Positions 16,764-25,282 of a stretch of 38,635 nucleotides of DNA are shown one piece after another (positions within the stretch are counted from its first letter, which is position 1; the number at the start of each line of letters is the position of its first letter). Below the pieces are notes generated by a model, which was not told the origin of the DNA, did no database searches, and worked only from the letters and a program-made list of their open reading frames with translations. Origin of the DNA: Fidelibacterota bacterium (lineage in GTDB: Bacteria; Fidelibacterota; Fidelibacteria; Fidelibacterales; Fidelibacteraceae); assembly GCA_021734505.1 (NCBI GenBank), contig JAIPIT010000010.1, positions 1 to 38,635 of the forward strand, written 5' to 3'. Both the position numbers and the translations under genes were made by a program.

Positions 16764-19166
16764 TCAATTAATCGGTTTAAGTTTACCTTTTTTAAATGAG
16801 ATCAAGCGAACGCCAATGCTACTTCGCGGATGATCGCGAGAAAATTCGATGCGCCGGATAATTCCATGTCGACCTTTAAGGGTCTGCAATTTCTCACTTA
16901 TCTCCCTTTGAGAATTACCCCCATCTTCAATGACCGACATCAACAGATTCATGCTCTCATAACCGTAAATATGAATACGATTGGGTTGCAAATCCGTTTT
17001 CTGAGTAAAGTATTTTGAAAAGCGCCGTAATTCAATATCTTTTGAGTCCCAATAATAATCACTGGCTATGATCATACTGTCAATATTGGATTGGTAGCGA
17101 TTCAATAAATTGGTTTGATACCAATTCCCATCTCCAAGCAAATATGTGGGAAAGCGGTTTTTTGCCCATTGGGGTGCAATATACTGGATGTGGTTTTGCG
17201 GGATGGGAAAATATACAGCTTCAATTCCATAATTCTCGAAAGGGAAAATAAAGGGGAATAAAATAGAGTCTGTTTCCGATAGCAGCCACAGGGCATCAAT
17301 AGAATCAATTTTCGTTAATGCGATCTTAATTGAATCAATCAATTCATAATTAATATATGGTTCGAGTTCCAGCGTGTCCACAATAAGAGGGGAAAAGAAA
17401 TAATCACCGATATAGGCCGAGTCTATTTGAATGGGTTCCATCTCTTTCAGAAGATATGATATTTCCATTTTTTCTGGGTCATTATCCAGCTCGTCCAGGA
17501 GAATACATATACTATCCGTAATAATAGTATTGTATTTTTCTTCGATACTTATATCAGATGATAGCCAATTTTGCGCATGTTTTTTTAAGCGATTAAATAA
17601 TGTATCGGTGGGTACCCTTGTGCTGTCAAACCAATTGCCGAAAAGCAACACTTCGTAAATAGTCGGATCATCAGGCCAAAGTTCTTCCAAAATGAATGTG
17701 GTATCGGGTGGTGCCGGAAGTGTATCCGCAAAGGTTATGGCGTAAAGTGAGTCTATAAGCAAACTATCATATGCAAGAGAATCCAGGAACAGGCTATCCA
17801 GAACGGCTACTTCCAAACTATCTATCTTAAGGTCTGTAGTGTCTATCTCAAAATAACCCATAGCTTTTGCTTCGTAGAAGCCTTTAAGATAATTAAAATA
17901 TGGGGGCAAATATTCCGCATTATCTTTAAGTTCAGAAAGTTTGTCGTTAATGTTCGTGGGAGTATCGTTATACCACACATTGTAAACAACCTCTGCGCCA
18001 TTCTTCTCAACGCTTTTCATAAAAGCATTTGAGATATCGATCCCGTATTCTGTGCTTGGAGCAACTATCGCAAAACGACGAAAGCCCAGTGAATCTGTGG
18101 CATAATCGGCAATAGTCATTGCGCGCCTCTGCTGTTCGGGATTTAGCTGAAAAATGGATGTACCCATATCAATAAGATTATCTTCTGTAGCTGTCGGTGC
18201 AATTAACGGAACACCGGCATATTCACAAATAGGCGCCATAGAAACAGCCATTTCGCTGGTAAGCGGTCCTATAATTGCCGCAATATTTTGCATTTCCAGA
18301 AGTTGTTTAAGGTTGCGTAATCCACTGCGTACATTACTTTCGGTATCCACAATAATAATATTAATGCGCTTTTTAAATTTATTGCGGTATGATTCATAGG
18401 CATATTTAACGCCTTCAAGCAATTGGTTCCCCGTATCGGAATAACGACCTGTCAGGGGAAGAACTACCGCGACATTGATCTCGGGTTCTTCGCTCTTTTT
18501 ACTCTTATTCAGATATTTGTTCAATTCCTTATATTTATTGACATAATCGGAAGTATTTGGGTCGATTTTTATATCTTGCATAAGCATTTCGGCTGTAGCA
18601 TAATCGCCCAAAATAATATTCCGTTCCACTAAAAGCAAGTTCAGATATGTCAGAGATTCTTCACCTACAATCAATGATGATAACATTTCGAGATCTGCCG
18701 GCAGAAGATAATATCGTGACATATCTCCCGTAAATTCCATGACATCTTCTTTCAGCTCGGTATCCGGGGTCATGGATAAAACCCGAATTGCAGATAAAAA
18801 GGCGGGGTAATATTGCTGTTTCATTGCCAATGCTTTACCTCGTTCGAACATTACATCGGCAAGATAGCGACTTTCTTTGAATGTTCTTTCAAAAAGACGG
18901 CTATCTTGAACAACACGGTCATAATTTCCCAGTTCAAAATCACATTTGACTATCATGAAAAGCGAGATAGCAGAAAACACATTATTTTCCAAAGGTTCAG
19001 AATCACAGATATTACGGAAAGTTTCCGCGGCTTTTTCATAGGCCCCGCGCTGGAATTGCTGTATACCCTGATCCACCTCAGCCCGGGTCGCAGCAAATGC
19101 AAAACCAAAGCTTAAGATTAAAAAGATTAAATAGAACTGTCTGAAAAATACACGTTTACTTTTTAT
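16764..19166 (-). CDS. LpoA-like secreted protein: TPR-like region plus periplasmic-binding fold
   Basis: The first ordinary start in frame is GTG at 19076, but codons just upstream encode a textbook signal peptide (KSKRVFFRQFYLIFLILSFGFAFA, then ATRAE) that opens with ATA at 19166 or ATT at 19169, inside the end of surE. I place the start at ATA (800 residues), with the signal at 2-25. Helical TPR-like pairs cover about 35-220, then a type 1 periplasmic-binding domain (VAVVLPLTGRYSDTG near 228-242). That fold is split by an acidic insert of about 240 residues containing repeated DSL motifs, then resumes with GIEAVYFPI. The order TPR then binding fold matches LpoA/LppC activators of penicillin-binding proteins; a plain ABC-type binding protein is the alternative. 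Confidence 0.7.
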   Translation of the reverse strand: MKSKRVFFRQFYLIFLILSFGFAFAATRAEVDQGIQQFQRGAYEKAAETFRNICDSEPLENNVFSAISLFMIVKCDFELGNYDRVVQDSRLFERTFKESRYLADVMFERGKALAMKQQYYPAFLSAIRVLSMTPDTELKEDVMEFTGDMSRYYLLPADLEMLSSLIVGEESLTYLNLLLVERNIILGDYATAEMLMQDIKIDPNTSDYVNKYKELNKYLNKSKKSEEPEINVAVVLPLTGRYSDTGNQLLEGVKYAYESYRNKFKKRINIIIVDTESNVRSGLRNLKQLLEMQNIAAIIGPLTSEMAVSMAPICEYAGVPLIAPTATEDNLIDMGTSIFQLNPEQQRRAMTIADYATDSLGFRRFAIVAPSTEYGIDISNAFMKSVEKNGAEVVYNVWYNDTPTNINDKLSELKDNAEYLPPYFNYLKGFYEAKAMGYFEIDTTDLKIDSLEVAVLDSLFLDSLAYDSLLIDSLYAITFADTLPAPPDTTFILEELWPDDPTIYEVLLFGNWFDSTRVPTDTLFNRLKKHAQNWLSSDISIEEKYNTIITDSICILLDELDNDPEKMEISYLLKEMEPIQIDSAYIGDYFFSPLIVDTLELEPYINYELIDSIKIALTKIDSIDALWLLSETDSILFPFIFPFENYGIEAVYFPIPQNHIQYIAPQWAKNRFPTYLLGDGNWYQTNLLNRYQSNIDSMIIASDYYWDSKDIELRRFSKYFTQKTDLQPNRIHIYGYESMNLLMSVIEDGGNSQREISEKLQTLKGRHGIIRRIEFSRDHPRSSIGVRLISFKKGKLKPIN

Positions 19167-19920
19167 AATTCAGTCCCATGTTTTTTATATGTTCCAGTTT
19201 ATTATAAGCCGTTAGATTGAACTGTACGGGTGTTACCGAAATATAGTTGTTTTTAATTGCAGTATCATCAATTGTTTCGGCTTCTTTCCTTTCGCGCTTC
19301 TTGCCGGTCATCCAGTAGTAGGTGCGTCCTTTGGGGTCAATTCGCTTATCAAAATTTTCCTGCCAGTGTGCCATTCCCTGTTCTGTGACCATCACATCGA
19401 TGATATCTTCAGCGGTTTTTACATTTGGAATATTTACATTTAAAAGCACACCTTCGGGAATACCTTTTTCAATAACCGTTTTTACCAGATCGCGAACAAA
19501 GGGCAGTACCGGTTCCCAGTTGGGGTCGGTGTATGTATCCAAACTCAGTGCAATTGCCGGGATACCGTTAAAGACTGCTTCTGCAGCACCGCCGACAGTT
19601 CCCGAATAGATCACGTTTAGCCCTGTGTTGCATCCCAGATTGATGCCGGAAAGCACAAGGTCTGGGGCTTCCGTCATGACTTCACTAAGCGCAAGTTTCA
19701 CGCAATCTGCAGGCGTTCCCATAACAGCCGTTCCATGAAACATAGCGGTATGAACTTCGCGGACCGGCATGGGTTTATCAAGGGTCAAAGCATGACTGAC
19801 CGCAGAGCGTTCTCCGTCCGGAGCAACAACAATAATATCTCCGAGCCCTTCGATGGCTTCATAAAGTTTTTGAATGCCGGGGGCAAAAATACCATCATCA
19901 TTTACTAAAAGAATTTTCAC
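19156..19920 (-). CDS. surE: 5'/3'-nucleotidase SurE
   Basis: Metal-dependent phosphatase that removes phosphate from nucleoside monophosphates, linked to stationary-phase survival. The N-terminal MKILLVNDDGIFAPGI carries the metal ligands Asp8 and Asp9; SGINLGCNTGLNVIYSGTVGGAAEA near 91-115 is the second family signature, with a metal-binding Asn. At 254 residues it is the normal size. The start overlaps the end of rimI by 4 bases, and the end overlaps the probable start of the LpoA-like gene, so the whole run from porX is likely one transcript. Confidence 0.96.
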   Translation of the reverse strand: MKILLVNDDGIFAPGIQKLYEAIEGLGDIIVVAPDGERSAVSHALTLDKPMPVREVHTAMFHGTAVMGTPADCVKLALSEVMTEAPDLVLSGINLGCNTGLNVIYSGTVGGAAEAVFNGIPAIALSLDTYTDPNWEPVLPFVRDLVKTVIEKGIPEGVLLNVNIPNVKTAEDIIDVMVTEQGMAHWQENFDKRIDPKGRTYYWMTGKKRERKEAETIDDTAIKNNYISVTPVQFNLTAYNKLEHIKNMGLNYKK

Positions 19921-20363
19921 TTCGTCTCCAGTTCTTTCGTCAGGATCAGGGCGTCGGCCTGATCGTGTGCATAATATTTCGCGCGTCTTCCCACTTCAAC
20001 AAAACCGTTCTTCTCATAAAATTTCCTGGCCTTTTCATTATGCTCATTTACTTCCAGGATCATCATGTTTGACTTGTTCTTCCGCCCAAAGATCAAAAGT
20101 TTATCTATCATTTTTTGCGCTATACCCTCTTGGCGTCTATCTTCTTTCACGGCAATATTGTTAATATGCAATTCATCCGATATCTTCCAAAAGCACAAAT
20201 ACCCGCAAATATCTTTTCCCTCTTCGGCAACCCAATTGATCGCTGTTCTGGTGTAAAGCTCAAAATAGAAGTGAACTTCAGCCCAAGGTTCATTGAAGCT
20301 TGCCCGTTCGATCTTCATCACTTCGGAGACATCATCCGCATGCATATCGCGAATTTTGATCAT
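19917..20363 (-). CDS. rimI: Ribosomal protein S18-alanine N-acetyltransferase
   Basis: GNAT acetyltransferase that modifies the N-terminal alanine of ribosomal protein S18. The acetyl-CoA site is seen in EDRRQEGIAQKM, with the downstream LEVNEHNEKARKFYEKNGF and YYAHDQADALIL stretches typical of RimI; FNEPW near the N-terminus also fits. The ATG at 20363 overlaps the tsaB stop as ATGA, so it is preferred over the ATG at 20381; this gives 148 residues, the usual size. rimI next to tsaB is a common bacterial arrangement. Another GNAT substrate is possible but less likely here. Confidence 0.92.
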   Translation of the reverse strand: MIKIRDMHADDVSEVMKIERASFNEPWAEVHFYFELYTRTAINWVAEEGKDICGYLCFWKISDELHINNIAVKEDRRQEGIAQKMIDKLLIFGRKNKSNMMILEVNEHNEKARKFYEKNGFVEVGRRAKYYAHDQADALILTKELETK

Positions 20364-21010
20364 GAAGTTTCCGGCTTCCATTCTTTTGGTTTATAGTCCA
20401 TGCCATATTCGAGTACCAAACTATCATAATCCGTTACTGCCGTATTGTTCATGTACCGTATATAATAATTCCCGATCATAGAAGGCAAAATTGACAGCTC
20501 AAGAACCGGTATATTGCTGATCTCTTCTAAAGTATCATTGCACACGATCAGACCCGATTCGGGATACCATTCTTCAATATGATGGATCTGACCATAACGA
20601 ATTTGAATGTTCTCAATATCCGTTTTAAATTGAGCCATATAAACATAATCTTTGTGTGAGCGAATGACCCACAGTGGATCTTTTGCCCGGTCAACTTCAG
20701 CTACCGTTCCAATAATGAATGCTTGCATGGTATTGACGCCGGCCAGGGGGATCTGGTGCGGATATACCAAGCCTTTGGCAAAACTCATGCCGATACGTAA
20801 ACCCGTAAACGAACCCGGTCCCGCCGACACGATCACAGCAGTCAGTTTCTGTACGCGTATCTTTTGTTCTTCAAAAAGCTGACCAACCAATCCCACTAAT
20901 TTCTCCGCATGGACACGGGGCTCTTTCAAATATACTTCTGCAATACACTCGTCATTATCGTGTAAAGAGGCACCACAGACCAGTGATGATGTTTCCAGGG
21001 CCAGGATCAT
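20360..21010 (-). CDS. tsaB: tRNA threonylcarbamoyladenosine synthesis protein TsaB
   Basis: TsaB is the ASKHA-fold partner of TsaD in making t6A at position 37 of tRNAs. Family features are LALETSS at residues 3-9, SAGPGSFTGLRIG near 63-75 and FAKGL just after. At 216 residues it is slightly short but within range; the C-terminus is the variable part. It begins directly after the tsaE stop and overlaps rimI by 4 bases. tsaD is not in this window. Expression is tied to the porX-led operon by tight packing. Confidence 0.94.
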   Translation of the reverse strand: MILALETSSLVCGASLHDNDECIAEVYLKEPRVHAEKLVGLVGQLFEEQKIRVQKLTAVIVSAGPGSFTGLRIGMSFAKGLVYPHQIPLAGVNTMQAFIIGTVAEVDRAKDPLWVIRSHKDYVYMAQFKTDIENIQIRYGQIHHIEEWYPESGLIVCNDTLEEISNIPVLELSILPSMIGNYYIRYMNNTAVTDYDSLVLEYGMDYKPKEWKPETS

Positions 21011-21454
21011 TTATAACTCCATGCTTCGTGGGGAACGAATTTCAATTTCTCGTGTTCTTTCATCCACATAATTAATATGTAATTCAATACTGTCTTCCGG
21101 GATATGTGCCGCGATTTGCTCCGGCCACTCAATGAGCACGACACCATCCTTCTCAAGATATTCATCAAAACCCAGCATAATGATCTCATCGGGATGTTTG
21201 ATGCGGTAGCAATCAAAATGAAAGATCGGCATATCTCCCGTATATTCATTAATAAGAGTAAATGTTGGGGATGTGGCCGGTTGATCGGCATTCAAATATT
21301 CACATACGCCCTTGGTAAAAGTTGTTTTTCCTGCCGCCAGATCGCCATACAGGGCGATCAGATCATTGGGCTTCAGTTGTGCTGCAAAGCGCTTCCCAAA
21401 TTCAACCGTAGCTTCCGGTGAGGAAGTTTTTATAAGATATTGCTTCTTTGTCAT
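21011..21454 (-). CDS. tsaE: tRNA threonylcarbamoyladenosine synthesis ATPase TsaE
   Basis: Small ATPase that works with TsaB and TsaD in t6A formation. The Walker A GDLAAGKTTFTKG is at about residues 37-49, SPTFTLINEYTG near 62-73 and IEWPEQI near 105-111, all family marks. At 147 residues it is typical. The ATG overlaps the porX stop by 4 bases, the same coupling known from Bacteroidota where porX-like genes precede tsaE. Confidence 0.95.
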   Translation of the reverse strand: MTKKQYLIKTSSPEATVEFGKRFAAQLKPNDLIALYGDLAAGKTTFTKGVCEYLNADQPATSPTFTLINEYTGDMPIFHFDCYRIKHPDEIIMLGFDEYLEKDGVVLIEWPEQIAAHIPEDSIELHINYVDERTREIEIRSPRSMEL

Positions 21455-23019
21455 CTTTTTGGACTCAATCTGGCGACCGGCAGGACCATTTCATCCAGGG
21501 ATATACCCCCATGTTGAAAAGTCCCGGGATATTGTTTTTCATATTTTTTTATATTATTGGGATATAGAAAGAAATAATCATCTTTAGCAAAAATATAAGT
21601 GCCTGTTAGATGAGTCTGTGGCAAACGAAAACGTGCGGTATCTTTGACATAAAGAGCCGACTTACTTGAAGCCACTAGATTTCTACCTGTCTTGTAACGA
21701 ATACTGTCAGTCGAATCACGATCCGCTTTTACAACAGCACCTTTATTTACACGCAAACTGCCATGATCGGAGGTGATCACGATCTCGAAACCGGCCTCGC
21801 CTGCCGCTTCAATAATTCGCCGCAAATATGATCCTTCCATCCAATTTCGAACTACATTGCGATAACCGGATTCATCCGGTACGATCTCTAACAATACATC
21901 TGATACTGAGCGTTTGTGAGCCAAAATATCGACGAAATTAGCAACGAGCACGATCAGATCATTATTCTTGATATCGGAAAAACGATTCGCAAGGTTATCT
22001 CCATATTTTGAATCGGTGACTTTATGGAAAGAATGCCCGTTCTTTAAATGTAAGTTTGCTTTTTTCAGATAATCCGCGACCAGTTTGTCTTCATAACGAT
22101 TCATACTTTCTTCACTATCGGGATTGGCATAAAGGTCCGGATATTTAACATTAATGGCATCCGGGTACATACCTGCAAAGATCGAATTGCGACTATAGGG
22201 TGTTGCGGTCGGCAAAATACTAAGATGTGATTGAAGATCAATAATAAATTGATCGTGGAACAGTGGGGAAATAGCCAGCCAATGGTCATAGCGCAAGCAA
22301 TCGATCAGAACAAAAAGCGTTTTCTTTTTCTTATTCAATAAAGGGGCAACATAAGTATCCATAACCTGTGGCGATAAGGGAATATCCGGTGAATGCTGGA
22401 GCCAGTCAATATAATTATCTGTGACTAAACGTTGAAATTCTTTATTTGCCGATTCTTGTAATTCGTTCAAAAAATGCTCAAGATCATATTGAGTGTTTTT
22501 CGAAAATTCGATTTGCCAATATGCGATACGGTCATGAATATAAGCCCATTTCTTTAACGAGCGAATTCCATCATATATTTCCATGCTGATCTGCTGATAA
22601 AAAGCCATGAATTCTTTTGCGCGAACTTCTCTGGAGATATCGGCAGAATCCAGATTTTTCTTTAAACTCAATAAAACCTGTGATGGGTTGATGGGTTTCG
22701 TAAGATAATCGGATATTTCTTTTCCGATTGCATCTTCCATCAGTGATTCTTCTTCATTTTTCGTGATCATTATCACGGGCATGCCGGGACGTAATATACG
22801 GATCTTTTCCAGGACGGCAAGACCGTCCAATCCATCCATCATTTCATCAAGTAAGGCTGCTGCAATATATTCATGTTTGATGATCTCCAATGCATCAACT
22901 CCGTTGGTCGCTGTCTTGATCTCATAGCCTTTTTGTTCAAGGAACATGATGTGCGGACGAAGCAATTGGATCTCGTCATCTACCCATAAAATCGTGTGTT
23001 TGCTTGTATTCTCATTCAT
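21451..23019 (-). CDS. porX: PorX-like response regulator with PglZ/alkaline-phosphatase domain
   Basis: In Porphyromonas, PorX is the response regulator of PorY and controls type IX secretion genes; its effector is an alkaline-phosphatase-superfamily domain that cleaves oligonucleotides. Here residues 1-125 are a receiver domain: acidic pocket Asp14-Asp15, phospho-acceptor Asp58 in LLDEMM, and the conserved Lys in LTKPINPSQ near 107. A helical linker follows, then the PglZ-type domain from about 245 (LFVLIDCLRYDHW) with metal-site segments near VANFVDILAHKR and ITSDHGSLRV. At 522 residues it is close to PorX size. It heads a minus-strand operon with tsaE. No type IX secretion genes are in the window, so that role is inferred. 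Confidence 0.9.
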   Translation of the reverse strand: MNENTSKHTILWVDDEIQLLRPHIMFLEQKGYEIKTATNGVDALEIIKHEYIAAALLDEMMDGLDGLAVLEKIRILRPGMPVIMITKNEEESLMEDAIGKEISDYLTKPINPSQVLLSLKKNLDSADISREVRAKEFMAFYQQISMEIYDGIRSLKKWAYIHDRIAYWQIEFSKNTQYDLEHFLNELQESANKEFQRLVTDNYIDWLQHSPDIPLSPQVMDTYVAPLLNKKKKTLFVLIDCLRYDHWLAISPLFHDQFIIDLQSHLSILPTATPYSRNSIFAGMYPDAINVKYPDLYANPDSEESMNRYEDKLVADYLKKANLHLKNGHSFHKVTDSKYGDNLANRFSDIKNNDLIVLVANFVDILAHKRSVSDVLLEIVPDESGYRNVVRNWMEGSYLRRIIEAAGEAGFEIVITSDHGSLRVNKGAVVKADRDSTDSIRYKTGRNLVASSKSALYVKDTARFRLPQTHLTGTYIFAKDDYFFLYPNNIKKYEKQYPGTFQHGGISLDEMVLPVARLSPKR

Positions 23020-23324
23020 CTAAGTAATTTACTCCTAATTATTAGTGATACAAAGTGATTTGCGCAGGACTGTTCTATTTATTGCAGGTAATATTTATTG
23101 TTCCTGAATTAAACATTGTAAATATATTATTCCATCATGTAGGGAACAGGCACCTGTCGGGCGGAGCTCGAAGAGCGTAGTCTGATGCCGGTTCCTTACA
23201 CTTCGCATCATAAAAATGTTCTAATTTGTTTTTGGATTTAGTTCTCACATCTTTCGTATTTTTCTTTGTCCAGTGCCAATAATTTAATATTTTGCATTTC
23301 TTCTAATAATAAAGTGGTGAAGAA
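23020..23324. other. Divergent spacer between porX and the tocopherol-cyclase-like gene
   Basis: These 305 bases are AT-rich and hold the promoters of both genes. The only structured element is family A repeat copy 1 (23143-23195). No plausible gene was found. Confidence 0.6.
23143..23195 (+). repeat. Family A palindromic repeat, copy 1
   Basis: 53-bp element with outer arms GGAACAGGCA and TGCCGGTTCC (one mismatch) and an inner hairpin GCTC-GAA-GAGC. The flanks match copies at 28200-28259 and 37030-37089, while the inner stem has a different sequence yet still pairs. Confidence 0.8.
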
Positions 23325-24278
23325 ATGAGCCGACTGTCTAATCCTCCCGTCTTTCAGGGTTCTTTAAAAAAAAGATCCTACTTTGAAGGTTGGTACATTA
23401 AATGTTTAAGTGATGATCTTTTAACATCAGTTGCTTTCATTCCGGGAATTTCCCTCGGGAAAGACAGTCACGCTTTTATTCAGATCAATACGTCCGAGCA
23501 GGCCACTGAATATATAAAATTTCCTCTTGAAGATTTTCATTACGAAACCGATCATTTTGCGGTCGCCATAGGTGGAAGTTATTTCAGTGACCGCGGTGTT
23601 CATCTTGATCTCAAACGACCCGATATATCATTGCATGGCGATTTGATATTTGAAAATATTCATCCCTTTCCTTCGCACTTTTTAGCTCCCGGGATCATGG
23701 GTGCTTTTACTTATATACCTTTTATGGAATGCTATCATGGCGTTGTTTCCATGCGCCATAAAGTTCGGGGTGTGTTAACCATCAATGGGGCTGAATATGG
23801 TTTTGAGAACGGTATTGGCTATATCGAGAAGGACTGGGGTCGTTCTTTCCCCGAATCATGGATCTGGATGCAGGCGAATCCTTTCCAGGATTCGGATGCT
23901 TCTTTTATGCTCTCTGTCGCCAAGATCCCCTGGATGGGCATGCACTTTACCGGTGTGATCGGGTTTTTAAATTATGATAATGAAGTTCATCGTTTTGCCA
24001 CATATTTGGGCGACCAGATCGCCCAATTAGATCAACACGACCGGGGGGTTGATGTTTTGATCAAGAATAAAAAACACCAACTTCGTCTTCATGCCGAACC
24101 GGGCGAAGGCGGCGGACTGATCGCACCCGTGAATGGGGAAATGACCCGAAGTATGAAAGAGAGTTTGAATTCCACTTTGCATGTTGAACTAAAAGACAAA
24201 AAAGGCAAGATCCTCTTCAGCGATACCTCGCATATTGCGGGACTGGAAATTAGCGGGGAGATATTAACACTAAAATAA
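23325..24278 (+). CDS. Tocopherol-cyclase-like family protein, 317 residues
   Basis: The protein matches the pattern of the tocopherol cyclase-like family (PF14249): an N-terminal FQGSLKKRSYFEGWYIKCLS and a central GYIEKDWGRSFPESWIWMQAN. In plants and cyanobacteria the family makes the chromanol ring of vitamin E; members in anaerobic bacteria lack that pathway and have no known role. There is no signal peptide. AAGTGGTGA stands before the ATG. It is a single plus-strand gene, convergent with the toxin gene at 24311. The role of this copy is unknown, perhaps acting on a lipid or hydrophobic substrate by analogy. Confidence 0.87.
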   Translation: MSRLSNPPVFQGSLKKRSYFEGWYIKCLSDDLLTSVAFIPGISLGKDSHAFIQINTSEQATEYIKFPLEDFHYETDHFAVAIGGSYFSDRGVHLDLKRPDISLHGDLIFENIHPFPSHFLAPGIMGAFTYIPFMECYHGVVSMRHKVRGVLTINGAEYGFENGIGYIEKDWGRSFPESWIWMQANPFQDSDASFMLSVAKIPWMGMHFTGVIGFLNYDNEVHRFATYLGDQIAQLDQHDRGVDVLIKNKKHQLRLHAEPGEGGGLIAPVNGEMTRSMKESLNSTLHVELKDKKGKILFSDTSHIAGLEISGEILTLK

Positions 24279-24310
24279 TGTTATCGTCTTCTTAACCCAA
24301 AAACATCTAT

Positions 24311-24772
24311 TTATTTTATAAATAATCTATCATCAAAAGGAAAATCTACTTCTTCCAGGATCATGATCTTATTAAAATCCGGATGATCCGGATTAATAAG
24401 AAAATTGTGGTCTCCCGGTACGATCGCAGAAGGGACCCGCAGAACACAGGCGGAATTCGAAGCAATAAAATCGTTACCGATCTTTTTGGTTTCAATTAAT
24501 CCCGCATTATCTGTTTTCCAATTTGATACCAATTCATTCACACCAATATTAGCCGGAACAACAGTATCGGGTATTGCAATGGTCAGCATTAGCATGCCTT
24601 TGGGCAAAATGCCCGGCGGCAGATGAACATATTTTTCCAGCATTGAAAGCGCACGACTTTCAGAGGCATAGATCATTGGGGTTCCCTTTGAATTCCATCG
24701 CCCCCCGAATTTTTCGGCACCTTTACCCGAAAGTCCCGGATGTCCTTTTTTTGCTAAACGGTAAACAAACAT
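24311..24772 (-). CDS. RES-domain toxin
   Basis: RES toxins degrade NAD and stop growth. The 153-residue protein has the family layout: FVYRLAKKGH with an Arg near the start, GRWNSKGTPMIYASESRALSMLEKYVH with the conserved Glu and Ser positions, and a C-terminal region ending in DDRLFIK. The ATG at 24772 overlaps the antitoxin stop as TGATG; a TTG one codon earlier is less likely. It is the second gene of the pair, as is usual for Res-Xre modules, with antitoxin upstream and translation coupled. Confidence 0.92.
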   Translation of the reverse strand: MFVYRLAKKGHPGLSGKGAEKFGGRWNSKGTPMIYASESRALSMLEKYVHLPPGILPKGMLMLTIAIPDTVVPANIGVNELVSNWKTDNAGLIETKKIGNDFIASNSACVLRVPSAIVPGDHNFLINPDHPDFNKIMILEEVDFPFDDRLFIK

Positions 24773-25260
24773 CAAGCGAAGATCCCATGTTCAATTCTGC
24801 CGATCTCGTCAAGAATTACTTGTTTTCCATAGGAAGAATTCAGCAATTCCATTGGTTTTGAATCGCTTAAAGCCGGAATGGGAGTATAGAGCCAACGTTT
24901 GAACATTTCCATATCCCCGAATACTTCAATACCTCGTTCGATAAGCTCTATCATGCCGATGATCTTTTCCGATTGAAAAGCTTTAAAGTTCTTATTATCG
25001 TGCTTGTACCTTTCCAGTGTCTTAACCGATACATCCAGGAATTGCGCCCATTCATCTTTTGAAAATGGCGTATTGTTCTTCATTTTTTCAAAAAGGGAAT
25101 ATGATAAACCGAACTTGATCATTTGATCGAGTTTGACTTTATTTTCAAATAATGTGCGATACTCTGCTATTGCACCGTCATTTACCTGCCGGTTGCCAAA
25201 AGAATCCACAACGGCATAGAGTGATTTTTCACTATTATTGGGGTTTAAAGGTTTACTCAT
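24772..25260 (-). CDS. Xre/MbcA/ParS-type antitoxin
   Basis: Partner of the RES toxin; such antitoxins bind the toxin active site with the C-terminal end and bind their own promoter through an Xre-like helix-turn-helix. The N-terminal two thirds contain a helix-turn-helix region (FSKDEWAQFLDVSVKTLERYK, about residues 65-85). The C-terminal part is the toxin-binding DUF2384 motif (KPMELLNSSYGKQVILDEIGRIEHG). At 162 residues it is the usual length. A near-consensus promoter with an embedded palindrome lies directly upstream at 25283-25311. Confidence 0.92.
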   Translation of the reverse strand: MSKPLNPNNSEKSLYAVVDSFGNRQVNDGAIAEYRTLFENKVKLDQMIKFGLSYSLFEKMKNNTPFSKDEWAQFLDVSVKTLERYKHDNKNFKAFQSEKIIGMIELIERGIEVFGDMEMFKRWLYTPIPALSDSKPMELLNSSYGKQVILDEIGRIEHGIFA

Positions 25261-25282
25261 AAAAGCTCCGTCATTTGTCTGT

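Noticed and set aside
16764-19076. GTG 19076 as the true start of the LpoA-like protein
   Set aside because: It would give a protein of this exported type without export signal, while the codons directly upstream encode a perfect signal peptide in the same frame.
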